A DNA stretch of 64,000 nucleotides from Ganoderma boninense (lineage: Eukaryota > Basidiomycota > Agaricomycetes > Polyporales > Polyporaceae). The notes below the pieces were generated by a model that made no database searches, was not told the origin of the DNA, and saw nothing but the letters and a program-made list of their open reading frames with translations. The stretch is from contig CM035310.1 of assembly GCA_002900995.3 (NCBI GenBank), forward strand, positions 2,468,138 to 2,532,137. The letters are read 5' to 3'. This document shows positions 45,496-57,787 of the stretch, piece by piece (position 1 is the first letter of the stretch; each line of letters starts with the position of its first letter). The position numbers and the translations under genes were made by a program.

Positions 45496-47282
45496 CTATG
45501 AAAGAACCATCCGGGGATTGAGAGGGAACGACGGGAAAGAAACGAGGCTGGCGCACAACAAGCACGCGACCAGAGAAACGAGCAGCCATGATAAACGCGC
45601 GTTGTGCTGGATCGGAGTGTTGACAAACAAGCCGGCCTGCTTGGACGAGCTTGGCGATACGTTCGTTGGTGCAGAGCGGGATGATTTGGAGGCGGATGCA
45701 GTAGGTTCTTCTGGTGCGGGGGTAGTCCGCTCGTAAACGGGAACGACGATCTCGGGGATACCGGTAACTTCTTGACCGCGGAAGTAGCCTATAGAACACC
45801 CGAGAGAAGGTATGAAGCACAGGAACGATCAGCACAGTACGATGCTTCTGCCAAACAGGCGAGGATCTACTTACGAGGACTGTGGTAATACCACACAACG
45901 GTTCCCTGCGTGTACTGTTCAATGGCCTTATTGTAACGAGCGAGCTCGGCGTCGACCTCCGGCCCAAAACTTGGAAGTTGGGCCCTATAGCGCTCATAAT
46001 CGACCACGCGCTGAGAGAGCATCTCGGTGAGAATATCGACCGCGGTTTGGAGATCGCAGTCGCGCTCAATCATAATACAGAACACGAGGTTTTGGAAATC
46101 CCCGTCCGCCTGCTCCTTCTGTTGGAAGAGTTAGTACAACAGGCTGTATCGAGAAGAGCATGTTATGCACGTGCATTAAACGAACAGAGATCCTGTCGGA
46201 GTAGCAGTGATAAGCATCAACATCAGCGGCCATAGGGAAGCAATACCAACTCACGTTGGGCCAGGTCATGATGTCAATCACGGCTTTCGACATCTCTTGA
46301 AGAACAGGGTGTTCCCAAACGTGCTCGGGGATCTGCAGATCCAACGAATATTCGACCATAGCTGGGAAAGGGGATTAAGGCGGCGCTGGGTTCGGAGGAG
46401 GTATGTCAATACCTTCGACAATCGGTCCTCCGATTGTTCGGCGTCGGAGGATAATGAACTCCTCGACCGAGGGAATTTCGTCTGTGGCCCGGTTGCGTGC
46501 CTGTTCTACTTGAGAGTTCATCCAGCTCTCGACGGCGCGGAAGAATCTGGCGATAGGCGAATGAATGACCCGGAACCGACGACTAAGCAGACCTTAGAAA
46601 CAAAATTCACCTGTTGCAAGCCCCTGGGCTCGCGGTTGCCCGGAAACGTCGCCAAATGCTAACTCACGTGTCAATACGCGCGACGCGGCGCTCAGCCTAG
46701 ACATGAAACGTACTCGTGGAGCATCGCAGCATAAGGGAAATTGGGTGGCGGGGCAGTCGGATTCCGAAGGACTTCCATGGAGATATCCACGCCGACCTGG
46801 TGGGCTTCTGGCTTGGATTGAAGTGCGCCCTCGTCGGATAGATCGTCGAACTGTCATGAGAATCAATCAGCGACGGTGAGGTTCTGCCGACGAGGGACGG
46901 AGGACAGCGTGGGGACGATTGCTCACCGAAAAGGCCCATAGGAAGAACGCAATACAGGTCTCTAGATGCGAAACGTCGGCGTCTGGGAAACTCATGCCAG
47001 CGTACGAGTCGAAGCGATGTGACAGGAATCTCTTCTTCTTGAGGCCGTGATACACATTGCGACTATGGTACGGATGCATGCGCGTGAAAGAGACGCAGTG
47101 GCTCAGCACCACTCTACGCCGGAATGCAATGATGAGACTCACTTGTCAAACCATGCATTCGTTGCCTCTGCCGCCTCCTTCTCGTGCGGATTGAGCTTGA
47201 ACTCGAACACTCGTCCGGAGATAGCACCAAGGTCCTTCAGCCGGAAGTGGGTGGGGAATGGGCGAAGCTGCTCGATGCTCAT
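45496..47282 (-). CDS. Class I terpene cyclase (sesquiterpene-synthase type) with C-terminal membrane anchor
   Basis: Ionises a prenyl diphosphate (probably farnesyl-PP) with Mg2+ and cyclises it. From ATG 47282: MSIEQLRPFPTHFRLKDL, LNPHEKEAAEATNAWFD, then FFLWAFS joined to FDDLSDEGAL (Asp-rich D-D-x-x-D motif). Next come RFFRAVESWMNSQV, EYSLDLQIPEHVWEHP and DIMTWPN joined to DLCSFN and KEQADGD (NSE motif N-D-x-x-S-x-x-x-E). Then ALARY-type RVVDYERYRAQLP and GTVVWYYHSPRYFRG (the terminal RY pair). Unusually the chain continues about 100 residues: a Ser/Thr/Pro-rich linker (APEEPTASASKSS), then LSWLLVSLVACLLCASLVSF, a clear transmembrane helix, ending PRMVLS at TAG 45496-45498. I re-read this extension base by base and it is in frame with the catalytic domain. 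An in-frame ATG at 47384 is a possible earlier start. Confidence 0.92.
46119..46174 (-). other. Probable non-canonical GC-AG intron inside the NSE motif
   Basis: On the minus strand ...TCGTTTAAT is followed by GCACGT, and a CAG acceptor at 46119-46121 precedes AAGGAGCAGGCG. Splicing here gives SFN-KEQADGD, the family's expected NSE spacing. The nearest GT donor (4 nt further) would break the frame. Confidence 0.6.
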
Positions 47283-47389
47283 GATGTGCAGGAAGATCGA
47301 GGAGAGATGCAAGGGAGGTGCGTTCGAGTCCTGGAGGACCCTTGTTCCCCAGCTATTTGTACTTTCGCCTGGCGGCTTCAGCATTTCGT

Positions 47390-50300
47390 CTCCCGGTTGA
47401 CAAACTCAACGATGGATCGGGGGCGTGCGGCCCTCGCAGAGTATAGTTCTGCCGGCGAATTCCAGTTACGCCCGAAAAATCACGCAGCCACCGCCAGACG
47501 CTAGCGGACCCGGCGGTCAAAACGTGCTGTGGGCTAGACGATCTCCGCCTATACGTCGGAACAATCTGGATGCTTGGCGATGATACCTAATCCAGTAACC
47601 ACCCTTGAAGCGCGATACGTACAGTGTCACAGATAGATTTATTCGCATGGTCGCCGCAAGGCGCGCACTGTACGTGGATCTTCCGTACCTGTGAGTCTCT
47701 TTGATGCCGCACAGTGATGGGAGAAAACACACCTTTCGGGCCACTCGGACTGACGGTTGATGGCGACTGGGCCCGGGCGATGTTCCGCTTCCGCAGCATT
47801 TCGTCAGTGTCGGGCCCAAAGATCCATTTCAAGTGCTATTAGTGCATGTCAAGGAGTACGACTTCTCCACGAGCGAAGCTGAGCGAGCGAAGGCCTGCGA
47901 AGGCAGACACCTCGGCTACCTCGCTAAGATCATACACGGCACTGATCTCCACTGATCTCAGGTGGTGTTATGGTCACTTGACGTTGAATTGGGTCCCTCG
48001 ACGCCCCTTGTAAACAATCGGCCTGACAAAATTAAATGACCCGGAGCACTCCGGGATGCAACGTGTTGCGCCGTTACCCTTGTCAGAGTGCTGAATGAGA
48101 GCGGCGGACTGGGATACGCTCTATCAACGGACAGCGTCGCACTGGGCGCCTGTGACGACCCAAGAAAAGTCAGAGAATAATCTTGGAATAATCAGTAAAC
48201 GCCATCGATCGCACTCATCTATCGCCCTGCGCGAAAGCGGGCCACTTGGTTGAAGTGCTTTGTTAATGAGTGACCTTCGTTTCCAGCCGCCAACGACATT
48301 GTGGGTCCATTGGTCGGTGCGCATATGGAAACTGCTGGCTCCTGTAGTCTATATGTAGCTATTAGAGTGTATCAGGACAGTGGGCACGACGAAGCAAACC
48401 AGCTCGCCTCTGGCGACTCACTCTCTCCTCCGATGAGCTGCGTCAGCATCGTAGCCTATGATACCAATCCTGTGTTGCCATTTGTCAATGACATTGAACA
48501 ATCGGAACGCCCGAATACGTCCTTCCGAACCATTCATTACGCACGTTCAGATATCTTGCAAGACACTGGCGATGATAATGTCTCTCCCTCGCCGAAAGGC
48601 CGTCAGCAGCGCCATACATCGGGAAGCGAGATTAAACCCATACGTAATTCAAGCAGGATTACGAACTTACGGATGCAAGAGAAATCTCCTCCGTTTGGAC
48701 GTGAGAGTCTGTGGAGACCCTGCACCGTTGTGCGCCGATCGCGATTTTACAGGCGCCTGCAACACGAGTGTGGCTTTGAGTAAAACGTGGCAGGCGAAAG
48801 CATGATAGAGCGAATGGTTGTGATCTGGCCGACTATCGACAGTCCCGTCAGGTGCTGTGACCTTCCCTCCTGGGCAATGCCGAGAACATGACCCTGCTCA
48901 CCTGGTCGCCACAAGCCGCCACGAGTTCGACGCCAGCATCATATTGAACGGCAACTGCCTCATCGTGTCCGGCGATGCGGAGGCCGATAACTGTACTTGG
49001 CTCGAACGGCCCGTTAGAGCATATTCGGGTAACAGAACACGATGCAAGCATGCCAGGACTATTCTTGAACGAGGCTAGCAGGTTATCCGACAGGAGCCCT
49101 GCCAAAGACGAGGTCTTCATGTCATCTACTGCTTAGCCTGTCCTCAAGCACGAAGGCGTCGGTGTTATCTTGCAGATGTGCGAAGGCCGCGAACGGTCGG
49201 AGGAAGGACGTGCCTTATGCCTGCCTCCAGCGTGACGTCACTAAGCTTACTTGCGCAAATGTTGTATTGTCTTGGTAACGCAGTACTTCCGTAATATCGA
49301 TGGATAGCCAACCAAAGGGAACGGCTTGAGTAAGGCGCAAGTAATGCCGAGACATGGTCTGTATTCCAGGGGGAACCTGATTACTACGGTCTGTATAATG
49401 TCAGCGCCGCCCATGCAAAGCAAATATGCGCAGACTGACCGCCGACTTTTAAGCATATTGCAGCCACACGAGCGCATCGGACTGCGGGGTACCGGTATCC
49501 TTGCGACCTTAGGCACGGTTTCGGTTGGTCGGGAGGTTCGCGGCTCTTTAGCGGCCGAAAATTTCCATGTTGGGTCGGTTCGAGGGCGATGAAACACGGC
49601 CAGCACTTGTGTGACCGCTAGGGTTCCAGCATACTTCGAGCCGCGCTACCGCGGGCATAATCAGCTTTTCGTGAAATCGCCATGCGACGAGTGCACCGGC
49701 GTAAAAGCCGGCGAGATGGTAGGTTCTGAAACATGATGCAATAGCATCCTGAAGTTCGCGCCGAATACAGCACTTAGTTTGCTTCCCGGGCGCAGGACGA
49801 GCGTACCCACCACAAAATTGCTAGAGCGAAGCGCCAGGTGCTTCTTGGTGTGGCGTCGCTGGCGTGTCGTCTATCTGTATATGCGGAACTAATGATGATC
49901 AAGGAGCGGGGTACCCTCACGAGGCACCATCCTGACATCTTGGGTGAATACCAAGAGTGATTCCGGGCGGACCCAGGCGGTTGAGCCTGAAGGAACGAAC
50001 AAGCTGCCAATGAACAGGATACCAAGGCGCCAGACCTGACATTCTCGCTACATTGCCATGGCCATGGATTGTGCGACCTCGGAAACGCAAGTTCACATCG
50101 ATTACGCTTGAAGTCCTAGAAGGGCAAGACGTCGCCAGGGGCTGTCAGCAGAGACCGTCTCTCTCCTGGCTCGACGTGGTCGATGATTCGCCACATCAGC
50201 ACAACAGCGGCTCACCTTAACACACACTGGGTGGGCGTATCGACCTTGTAGCCGAGGCCTGGCCTCGAGGTTGACATTGCAGGCGACTGCCAAATGAATG

Positions 50301-50500
50301 GGAGGGGCGCCGAAAGACGTCACATCGGTGGCCGAAGCTGAGGCGCGAGGAACGATAACCATGTATTTCTCGTCCTATGGCATAGTGAAACTAGAAAAGA
50401 GAAATTCATAGACATACGACGAACGGGAAGCCTCTATGATTGAACCTTGCATATACCCTCAAGGCATCGAAGGAACCTCATCAGCGACCACACCGAGCGC
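47390..50500. other. 3 kb region without a recognisable gene
   Basis: Short frames only (47517-47832, 48301-48783, 49247-49606, 50102-50362). None shows a known domain or a convincing intron-exon chain. The minus frame at 47587-47832 (MKWIFGPDTDEMLRKRN) and the one at 50102-50362 have protein-like starts but no family I recognise. I saw no long terminal repeats. Confidence 0.4.
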
Positions 50501-50543
50501 AAACGCAAACTCAAGGTACACACCGGCCGGACATGAAACGCCT

Positions 50544-53500
50544 TCAGACGTCCTCCCCCCGACTTCTCGCCTCCGCCAGGCTGAGTTCTAGTGCGAATCG
50601 TAGATCGGCATCTTCTTCCGCGTACGACGGACTCACGCGCTCAGGCGACGTCAGCGTTCCGGACAACGCGCGAACTGGCGGGCTTTGCGCTGGCGATGCA
50701 CTCCCCGCCCCCGGAAGCCGCGAGGGCGACGGCACCTCGGAGAACCGCAGGGACCGCAGTGGTGTGCCCCATGCACTTCTGATTGACCGGGGGCTAGCCG
50801 GCGCAGAATCTATGAGGCTGGCACTCGAGCCTGACGCGGACGCCGAGGAGGACGTCCGGCTAACAACGGCAGGGAAGTGTTCTAGGTCGGAAGCGGGCGG
50901 AGGGCCGCCTGCGCTCGCGCGCCCGGCGGGCAGGGGACTCGTGCTGAGACGTGCTTCCATAGGCTCGGGATGGCGGCGGGGCGACACCTGGACCTTGTGG
51001 TTGGAGGACGAGGGCGCGATAAGCGGGAACGTGCGCCCGGCCTGGGTGCCGTCTGAGTTCGAAGAGGAGTGGGCGGAGAACGACGACGCCCTGGACGAGG
51101 GGGCAGACGACGCCCCCGAGCCGAACATGCTGCTCCGGGTTGCCATGGGAGTCGGCACATCGTCAAAGTCCGCAACGAACACGCCCTCGTCGTCCCTGAA
51201 GCCCGTCCGTGAAGACTCCGCGACGCCCTGCGTTCCGCGGCGTGCCTCCTCCTCGTCTCGACTGAGCATCAGTGCATACTCGACGGCTTCCACTTCGCTC
51301 AGCCCGAGATGGGCGAGCGTCGATAGTTGCTCCTTCTCACGACCGAAGACACGATGGGAATGAATCCTTTCCTTCTCGAGCTCGCGCCGGGACTCGGAGA
51401 TATCCTTATACATTTCGATTTTCTCTGGATAACACGACGAGCTCGGATGTCAGTACGTGTATATGATTGGTACGTCGGGGCAGTGGATTAATTGAAATGG
51501 ACTACTCACGCTCCCATTTCGCGACGCCAACGTAGCCCCCTGCTTTAACAGCCCGCAACTTGCCTTTGCCTTGCACGCTGGATCGACCCACTGGACCGGC
51601 CTTCCATGCAAGTACCCGACTGCCCACAGACACCATCAAGGTATCCGATTCCAGCAGGATCTGAGAGACGGGATCCCAACCACCACCAGGAAAAGGTCTC
51701 CCAGCGGGGGATGGGAAAGATCGTAACGGAGCGAGGGTCAGCGAGTCCCACACCTTGGTAGTACCGCGCGATGACCCAGAAACCAAGACGCCAGAATTCC
51801 ATGCAAGCGCGGTCACGGCACCGTCATCGTGGGCGTCGAGTCGGCGAAGAGCGCGTACAGAGAAATTGCCGAAAGAAGTTGAGGCGGCGGCGGATGGAGG
51901 TGACGGTGGTTGGGTATCCCAGGGGTATATCGAGATGTTGCCAAGCTGGTCACCTGCGATGACGAAATCGCGTTCGTCTGGCCTGGAGGCCCACACGGGG
52001 TAGACTGCCGTGATCGCGCCACCGCCCTCGTCTCCCAAGTACGTACGGTCGAATGTGCGAGAGGACGAATCGCAAGACAGCCGATGGAAGAATGGACTAG
52101 CACGATAGGCTACGAGAAGAGATAGCGCATCGCGATTGGGTGTGATACGGAGGTCGGCGATTTCTTGTTGCGTATTCTCGAGCAGTGGATGACTTGAGCC
52201 CAGAGAGGCATTGATGATGGTCGTGGGGCTAGCGGGCGCAGGAATTCTTAGTTCGCGGATTTCTAGCGCAGGAACGTCCAACGTCGATTGGAGGTCAAAA
52301 CCAGTCCATACAAGGGTAGTTCCGCTCCGTAGACCGGAGGCGATGACACCTTGCTGGGAGTCCATGGCGATCTTGACGCACGGGTCCAGAACAAGCGACG
52401 GGTCCTTGTCCGACGTCCACAAGCACCGGAGGTGTGCGGTCTCCACCATCCACAACTTGACGCGCCCATCAGCTCCACCACTCACTAGAAACACGTAGCC
52501 TTGACCGCCTGTGGCCCATGCGACGCAATTTACAGCCCCCTCATGAAAGTCTTGGGGACGGCATCTGACGAGCCTTGCGGCGGAGGTCCTGTTGTGGTCC
52601 ATGGCTCGCGAAGCCGTCGTCACTGCCACGTCGCCATTCCGGAAGCCCCACAGAACCTTGGCCGTGCCGCCCTCAGAGGCGAGTGCGATAGACGAGACGT
52701 GCGGAGAGAATTCGGCGTTTGGGTTCCCAATTCCTAAACCGTTGAGGGTGCCGGACGCGTCGAGGAATCCCCGCAGCACCTTGCCAGATAGCGCATAGGA
52801 ACGCGAGACCACGCCGTACTGGAGCGATGCCGCTAGAAGCGTCGTATTGGGCATGAGGTGCAGCCGCGAGATCATCGAATGATGCGGGATGTGCGTAATC
52901 GTCGTGTTGCGCGAGTATTCCCATCGTCTACAAACGTCGTTGGTTGTGAGTCAATGGTTCGAAGCGGGTCGGATCATAGGGTAAGGTCGATGGATGATAT
53001 GATAGGAGGATCATACCGGCCTCGCTTGGCCACGCGACTATAACGCACATCCTGAGCGTTGTTGTGGGCCAAACAACGTAATGTCCAGGGCTGCGGAGGC
53101 AAGCGGGCCACATGCGCCACAGCTTAGAATATCGAAGCAGGAAGACGGCAATAGCCATCGCAAAGTACATTTTACAACTGGGTTAAAACAAGCGAGAAGG
53201 CCACAAACCCCCCACCCCCTTGCGCTGAAAAAAAAAATCCGGAAAATGTTTGACGCACCGGAGTAATCTGTACCGCTGTATGAATTCCTTCCTCCAGGAG
53301 CTCTCCATCCGCCTCAGTATGGCGGTTTTGAACGCCGCATCGCTGTGTAGGTCGCTCTCGGGCGCGATGCCGAGATAGTGGTAGACGTACGCACGCAGCC
53401 AGGTGTTGTCGTCAGCTACGTGGGCATTGAGCCGGTGACACGTCCGCGCGAGGGCGAGAAGGTCTGGAGGGCTGAGGAAGCAGGTGACGTGGGTAAGCGA

Positions 53501-53647
53501 TTCGATTGGGATGCTGAGCAGAACGTCGGTTGCGGCGTGGGGGTCGTCGGGCGCGGTTCCATGTTGGCGAGATTTGGCGGCGCGGGGGCGAGCAGCTTTA
53601 TGTCGATTCTCTCTTCTGGGGTGAGTTTCGAGGGGCCTACTGGGCAT
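50544..53647 (-). CDS. F-box/WD40 protein with C-terminal ubiquitin-interacting motifs (Pof10-like)
   Basis: Probable SCF-type adaptor. ATG 53647 gives a basic leader and the F-box VLLSIPIESLTHVTCFLSPP, LLALARTCHRLNAHV, then WLRAYVYHYLGI and WRKEFIQRYRLLR. After one intron RWEYSRNTTITHIPHHS leads into about six WD40 blades (VNCVAWATGG, VSGGADGRVKLWMVE, VIAGDQLGNISIYPWD, VTALAWNSGVLVSGSS, TTKVWDSL). After another intron a coiled segment (ISESRRELEKERIHSH) follows with VEAVEYALMLSRDEEE, a first UIM. A Ser/Pro-rich disordered region comes next, and a final UIM DADLRFALELSLAEA just before the stop at 50544. F-box, WD40, UIM in this order and about 900 residues match S. pombe Pof10-like proteins. 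The frame appears intact. Confidence 0.9.
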
Positions 53648-54183
53648 AAAACGGAGTGAGGAGGAAAGGTTGTGCGCTGACGCAGACGGTGTCTGCGATG
53701 ATGATGGTCGAGGAGCAAGGTTTGATTTGGCCAGATTTGGTCGTTTCGGGCCGTATCGCTCCCCGCTCCTCCATTCCCCGAGTCATCAACGTCCTCGGCG
53801 ACCGTGAGTCAACAACAGCGACAACTGAGTATGACTGACTGGTTCTGCAGCGCACGCTAGGCACGATTTTGAGGGTACCGACGCCATTGCTGATTGGACG
53901 AATAAATGTATCTTAGCCTATCTTAGCTGGCTATCTACCTTCGGGCCCGGCAACATTCTACCTGACTTGCTACCCACTTGGGCATAACTGACTAGAGCTG
54001 GACCAGAGGGCCGAAAGTTCCCGAGCGAGGGGTCGGAGACAATCTCAGGACCATTGTCGGAGGAATGGGATGGAGGTTCTTTCCTTGAGGACGGTGGGTA
54101 TGAAGGAGAATGAACGAAACGCAACGAAGGAGGATGATACAGGAGAGATGTCTGCCAATAGTGTACAATTGACCTTTGAGTCC
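53648..54183. other. Intergenic region between Pof10-like and ARPC5 genes
   Basis: About 535 bp with short frames only. It should hold the promoter of the F-box gene and the ARPC5 3' UTR. Confidence 0.4.
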
Positions 54184-54828
54184 TTATACGAGCCCTCTGT
54201 CTGTCATCGCACGGACGATGCAACCCGTCCCCGCCATCTCCGTCAACTGTAACGGGGGTCAAACCTTGGCCAAAAACGAGGCATATGATACACACCTTCT
54301 CATGCCAACCCAGAAGAACACTCCCGCTGACGTCTCCCCACCCTGGCAGCGCCATGCCCTTGTACAAGTACTTCATCAGCGTGTCCTGTGCGTCAGGTGG
54401 TAATGCCTTCACGATCGCAGGGATGTCGGTCGCCTTCGTGCTGTTCAAGATCGATACTAGCGTCTGCAGGTTCAGGTTCTGTAACACAGACCGGTCATGA
54501 GTCTCGGGCGAGGATAGCTGCGCAGAAGAGATGCTCGGACATACCTTGGCCTCCTCCACATTCGGACCGTAAGGTGCGTTCCCGAGAACCAATGTCAGGG
54601 CTCCAACATAGTCGTTCCTGCCCAAATTTAGTCCTTCGGCGCGACAGGTTTCAAGCACTCGGAGATGAAGGCACACCTGGACAGAGAGCTCCGAACTGCT
54701 GCTGCGTTCTGCTTGGTGTCTTCCAGGGCCTGGGCCAGATCCCGAGGATCGGAGTCGTACAGTTCGCCGTCGAGGAGCGCATCCTCGTCGTACTGATCAA
54801 TGTCAATCTTCCTGAAGTTCACATCCAT
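54184..54828 (-). CDS. ARC15: Actin-related protein 2/3 complex subunit 5 (p16-Arc)
   Basis: Smallest helical subunit of the Arp2/3 complex, which nucleates branched actin filaments at endocytic sites. ATG 54828 gives MDVNFRKIDIDQYDEDALLD, the diagnostic N-terminus (F-R-K-I-D-[IV]-D). Then come AAAVRSSLSR, NDYVGALTLVLGNAPYGPN, VEEAKNLNLQTLVSILNSTK, DIPAIVKALPPDAQDTLMKY, LYKGMALPGWGD and LLGWHEK. The last exon gives LTEMAGTGCIVRAMTDRGLV and stops at 54184. Four introns separate these blocks with canonical borders. Length (about 150-165 residues) fits the family, and I see no missing segment or frame break. Confidence 0.93.
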
Positions 54829-55650
54829 AGTGAGAGAGAGAGGCAAGGTTGTAGCGGAGGTGGCACTAAGTAGTAGCAACTTGGGAGGCAGGGCAGCCCC
54901 CCAACGTTTGGTTCATTTCGAGTTCAATCCCACTCATAGTTCGATTAGAAAAGTGAACCAAGACGATCACCGGCCCGGGATGCCGACTAAATGAGCGTTC
55001 AATGCTTGGCGCTCCGGTCCCTTTCAGACTACTGTAACTTTAACACTTACCACCACTCCCCCGTCGCCTTGGAACTGTTTCTCGTTGTCTTTCGCTTTGT
55101 CCAGCTGCTGCAGCCTGGAGCAGCTTCAGGATACTCCCTAGAGAGTATCCACGTTGGGATGTCAAGCATGAGGGAGGTACGTGATCCCTGTGGCTGCACA
55201 TCTCGTGCACATCATTCACGCCGGCATGGAATTTAGGGTCGTATTGCGGCGCACACGAGGTCCGCCAGTTTTCATGCATCGAGCGCGTTCTGCTGCGTGC
55301 TCGTTCATGGGTCGGGTGCTTCCAACCGAGACACTCTTCACCTATCACCGGTCCCCCCATCTGACTGTGAGGCAATGATTCTATCGCGTTTCCCGGTATG
55401 TTTCATCCATGCGAGCTCCTCGGTCCAGAGTCGGACGGTAATTAATTACACCCCTCACCGTGTCAATGCAGCTTGCTCGACTGCGCAGACGTGCATAGAG
55501 CGAGACGTCCACCCCCGGCCCAAGGTCCCTGGCAGACGAGCAGTGTATAAGTACGCGACGCGTTCTCCCTCCCGAGGTCCGCCTACTTCCACCGCAACAC
55601 CCCCACATCGACTCTCTACCTTTTAGCCTTTCTCTTCCACTCTCCTGAGG
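54829..55650. other. Divergent promoter region with TATA box
   Basis: About 820 bp between ARPC5 (-) and the next plus-strand gene. No gene seen. TATAAG at 55546-55551 lies about 100 bp upstream of ATG 55651 and is a likely core promoter, followed by a C/T-rich leader. Confidence 0.5.
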
Positions 55651-56786
55651 ATGCTGAGCGCATTCAAGATCAAGCCCTTCGATCTCGAGCCCATCTTCGC
55701 CGACTGGAAGGCCGCTCCACTCTTCGTCGGAAACCCGAAGAAGGACCTCCCTGTTGACGACTGGCTCGCACAGATCAAAGCAGGGTGCATCGAGCGCAAG
55801 GTTCCGCGCGAGTACTGGCACAAGGTTGCGCAGCACTACATGGCCGACAAGGCCAAGGCGCGCTTCGAGGAGCTCAAGGCGGTCATGAAGAACATGCACG
55901 GCGGCAAGTACTGCTGGACCTGGAAGAACTACAAGATCGCCATGCGCAATATGGGCTGTGCGTAGATCCTCACTGCCACTTCCCTCTGCGGATCGTGGCA
56001 GTCGCCTCATATATGCGGTATGCTGACCGGTGTATGGCTTGACTGGGCGCAGGGGACATCGATTCACAGAAGACCGAGGCGATCAAGGTCGAGAGCAAGC
56101 CCTCAGGGCTCTGGTGGATCGTCGGTAGAGCTAGCAGCGAGCCCAAGGACAAGGATGAGCCTGCCCCCGTGGAGGCCGTGCCTCCCCGACCTCCGCCGAA
56201 GACCCAGCGGTCGTTCGATCTCGGCTCGACGATGAAGAATCTTCCCACCATCCCTACTCCCCGCAGATCTGCGACCATGAGCTCCATTAGCTCAGTCGAA
56301 AGCGTCTCCTCCTCATCGTCCAGCTCCTCCGTCGCGACAAGTATCAGCTCGTTCTTTTCGCCGAAGAGCACACCCGCCGCAACACCAGTCTCCTCCGCAA
56401 TCGCAACCCCAGCCGGTACACCTGGCGGTAGTGCGCACCATCCCTCTCCACGTTCCATACCGCATGTATGCTGACGTACTATCATCCCAGCCGTAACGAC
56501 CATTTCGCAAGTGCCCACCTGGCTCGTCAACGCCTGCCACTCCCTCGAGTTTCTCGCAAACGAGCACCCGAAGGTCATGACGACCCTCTCTGCGGTCCTC
56601 ATCACCGTCGGCTCCCTCCCAGCACTCCCCGCTATTTCCGCGGGCGCTGGCGGCGCCTTCCTAGCGAGCAGCACCGCGCACGCACTCGGGTCTCTCGCAG
56701 TCGGCCTGGGAACGCTCCTCCAGCAACAGACCGAGGGTAAGATCCAGGTCCAGCAGCCCGGTGACGCGCAGAAGTCTCAGTCGTGA
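55651..56786 (+). CDS. Basidiomycete-specific protein with hydrophobic C-terminus, copy A
   Basis: Function unknown. The N-terminal domain starts MLSAFKIKPFDLEPIFADW and has DDWLAQIKAGCIERKVPREY, WHKVAQHYM and GGKYCWTWKNYKIAMRNM. Across an intron come DIDSQKTEAIKVESKPSGLW and WIVGRAS. A long Ser/Pro/Thr-rich region follows, then WLVNACHSLEFLANEHPKVM, VLITVGSLPALPAISAG and AHALGSLAVGLGTLLQQ, glycine-rich hydrophobic helices that could insert in or lie on a membrane. It is paralogous to the inverted gene at 61485-62572: both start M-x-S-A-F ... KPFDL, share W-[AT]-W-K-N-[YF] and D-x-Q-K-T, and end in similar helices. The N-terminal part resembles a helical adaptor-like domain seen only in mushrooms as far as I know. 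Confidence 0.75.
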
Positions 56787-57787
56787 TTCTTACACTCATC
56801 GAAGCAGTGAAACCCGCGAAAGTGTACGATATCTGAGTCTCTGACGCGTAAGAGAGCTGTTGAGCGGGTCCTCTCTCTTCCGTCGGTCTTATTCTCCATG
56901 AGGTGTACGATACGCGCATGCATACTCACTTCCTTACCATGGGCGCCCTTCATTTGTACAACAGTCATTATCATCGCTAATTTATACCTGTACTAAGTAC
57001 TACCCCCTTCAACATGCGCTGATCCTAGGTTTGTGGTTGTTGGATGCATAGGCGACGTTTACTTTTCCCTCACTTTGTCTTTAAATTCCACTGACGACTG
57101 TCCTGCAGACAAAGGCACGCGCTGCATGAGGATTTTGCGGCTAGATTAAATACTGCCGCTAAGTTCCGCCGTCGTCGAAACCTCATGGCCAGCGACTAAC
57201 GAGTTCGACAGCTTCTTAGCTCACGCCCAAGATAGCCCTAATTTCCAACTTCCCGCGATACCCCCTTTCAAGTCGAAATGTCATCGATATATATGGACCT
57301 GCTCCCCCTTCAAGCGATACGTAGGACTTCGTTTGCGGACCTCACTCACTGCGCCGTTGACGAGCGTGCCTATCATCTGCTCTCCTGAAGCCACCGCCGA
57401 TCGCTGCGGCGAGCAACTGCACAGCCCGACCGCCATTTTTGGCCTTTCATGGAAGGTGCGTTTGGCATTCGATGCACTGCAATATCCTCATTGACCTTTC
57501 CTATTTCAACCTGTGCAAAGGTACCCGACCAGCCTATGATCAGTCGAGTTAGTCCGAAGGGTCCGGACCATTTTTTGCAGGCGGACTTGGAGGAGCGCAT
57601 ATAAGCGCCCGGGTGTGTTGCAGGCGCTGGCCGCAGTCGGCCAACGCCCGTCGTCTATGCTGTTCGGGTATGTTTCCCAGCTAGACTCCCTTCTCCTCGG
57701 GTTTGCTGTGGCGTGGTCACGACGTCGTTTGTCTGCGCTGGTACGTACTGCCACATTTCCTGACATTCGTTCAAGCTCAGAGGGGTC
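56787..57787. other. Intergenic region
   Basis: About 1 kb without a recognisable gene. Its right part (57,540-57,800) resembles 59,590-59,800 and appears to be duplicated promoter sequence. Confidence 0.4.

Noticed and set aside
50440..51363. 307-codon plus frame opposite the Pof10-like C-terminus
   Set aside because: Mirror of a Ser-rich region; the minus frame is continuous with the WD40 part.
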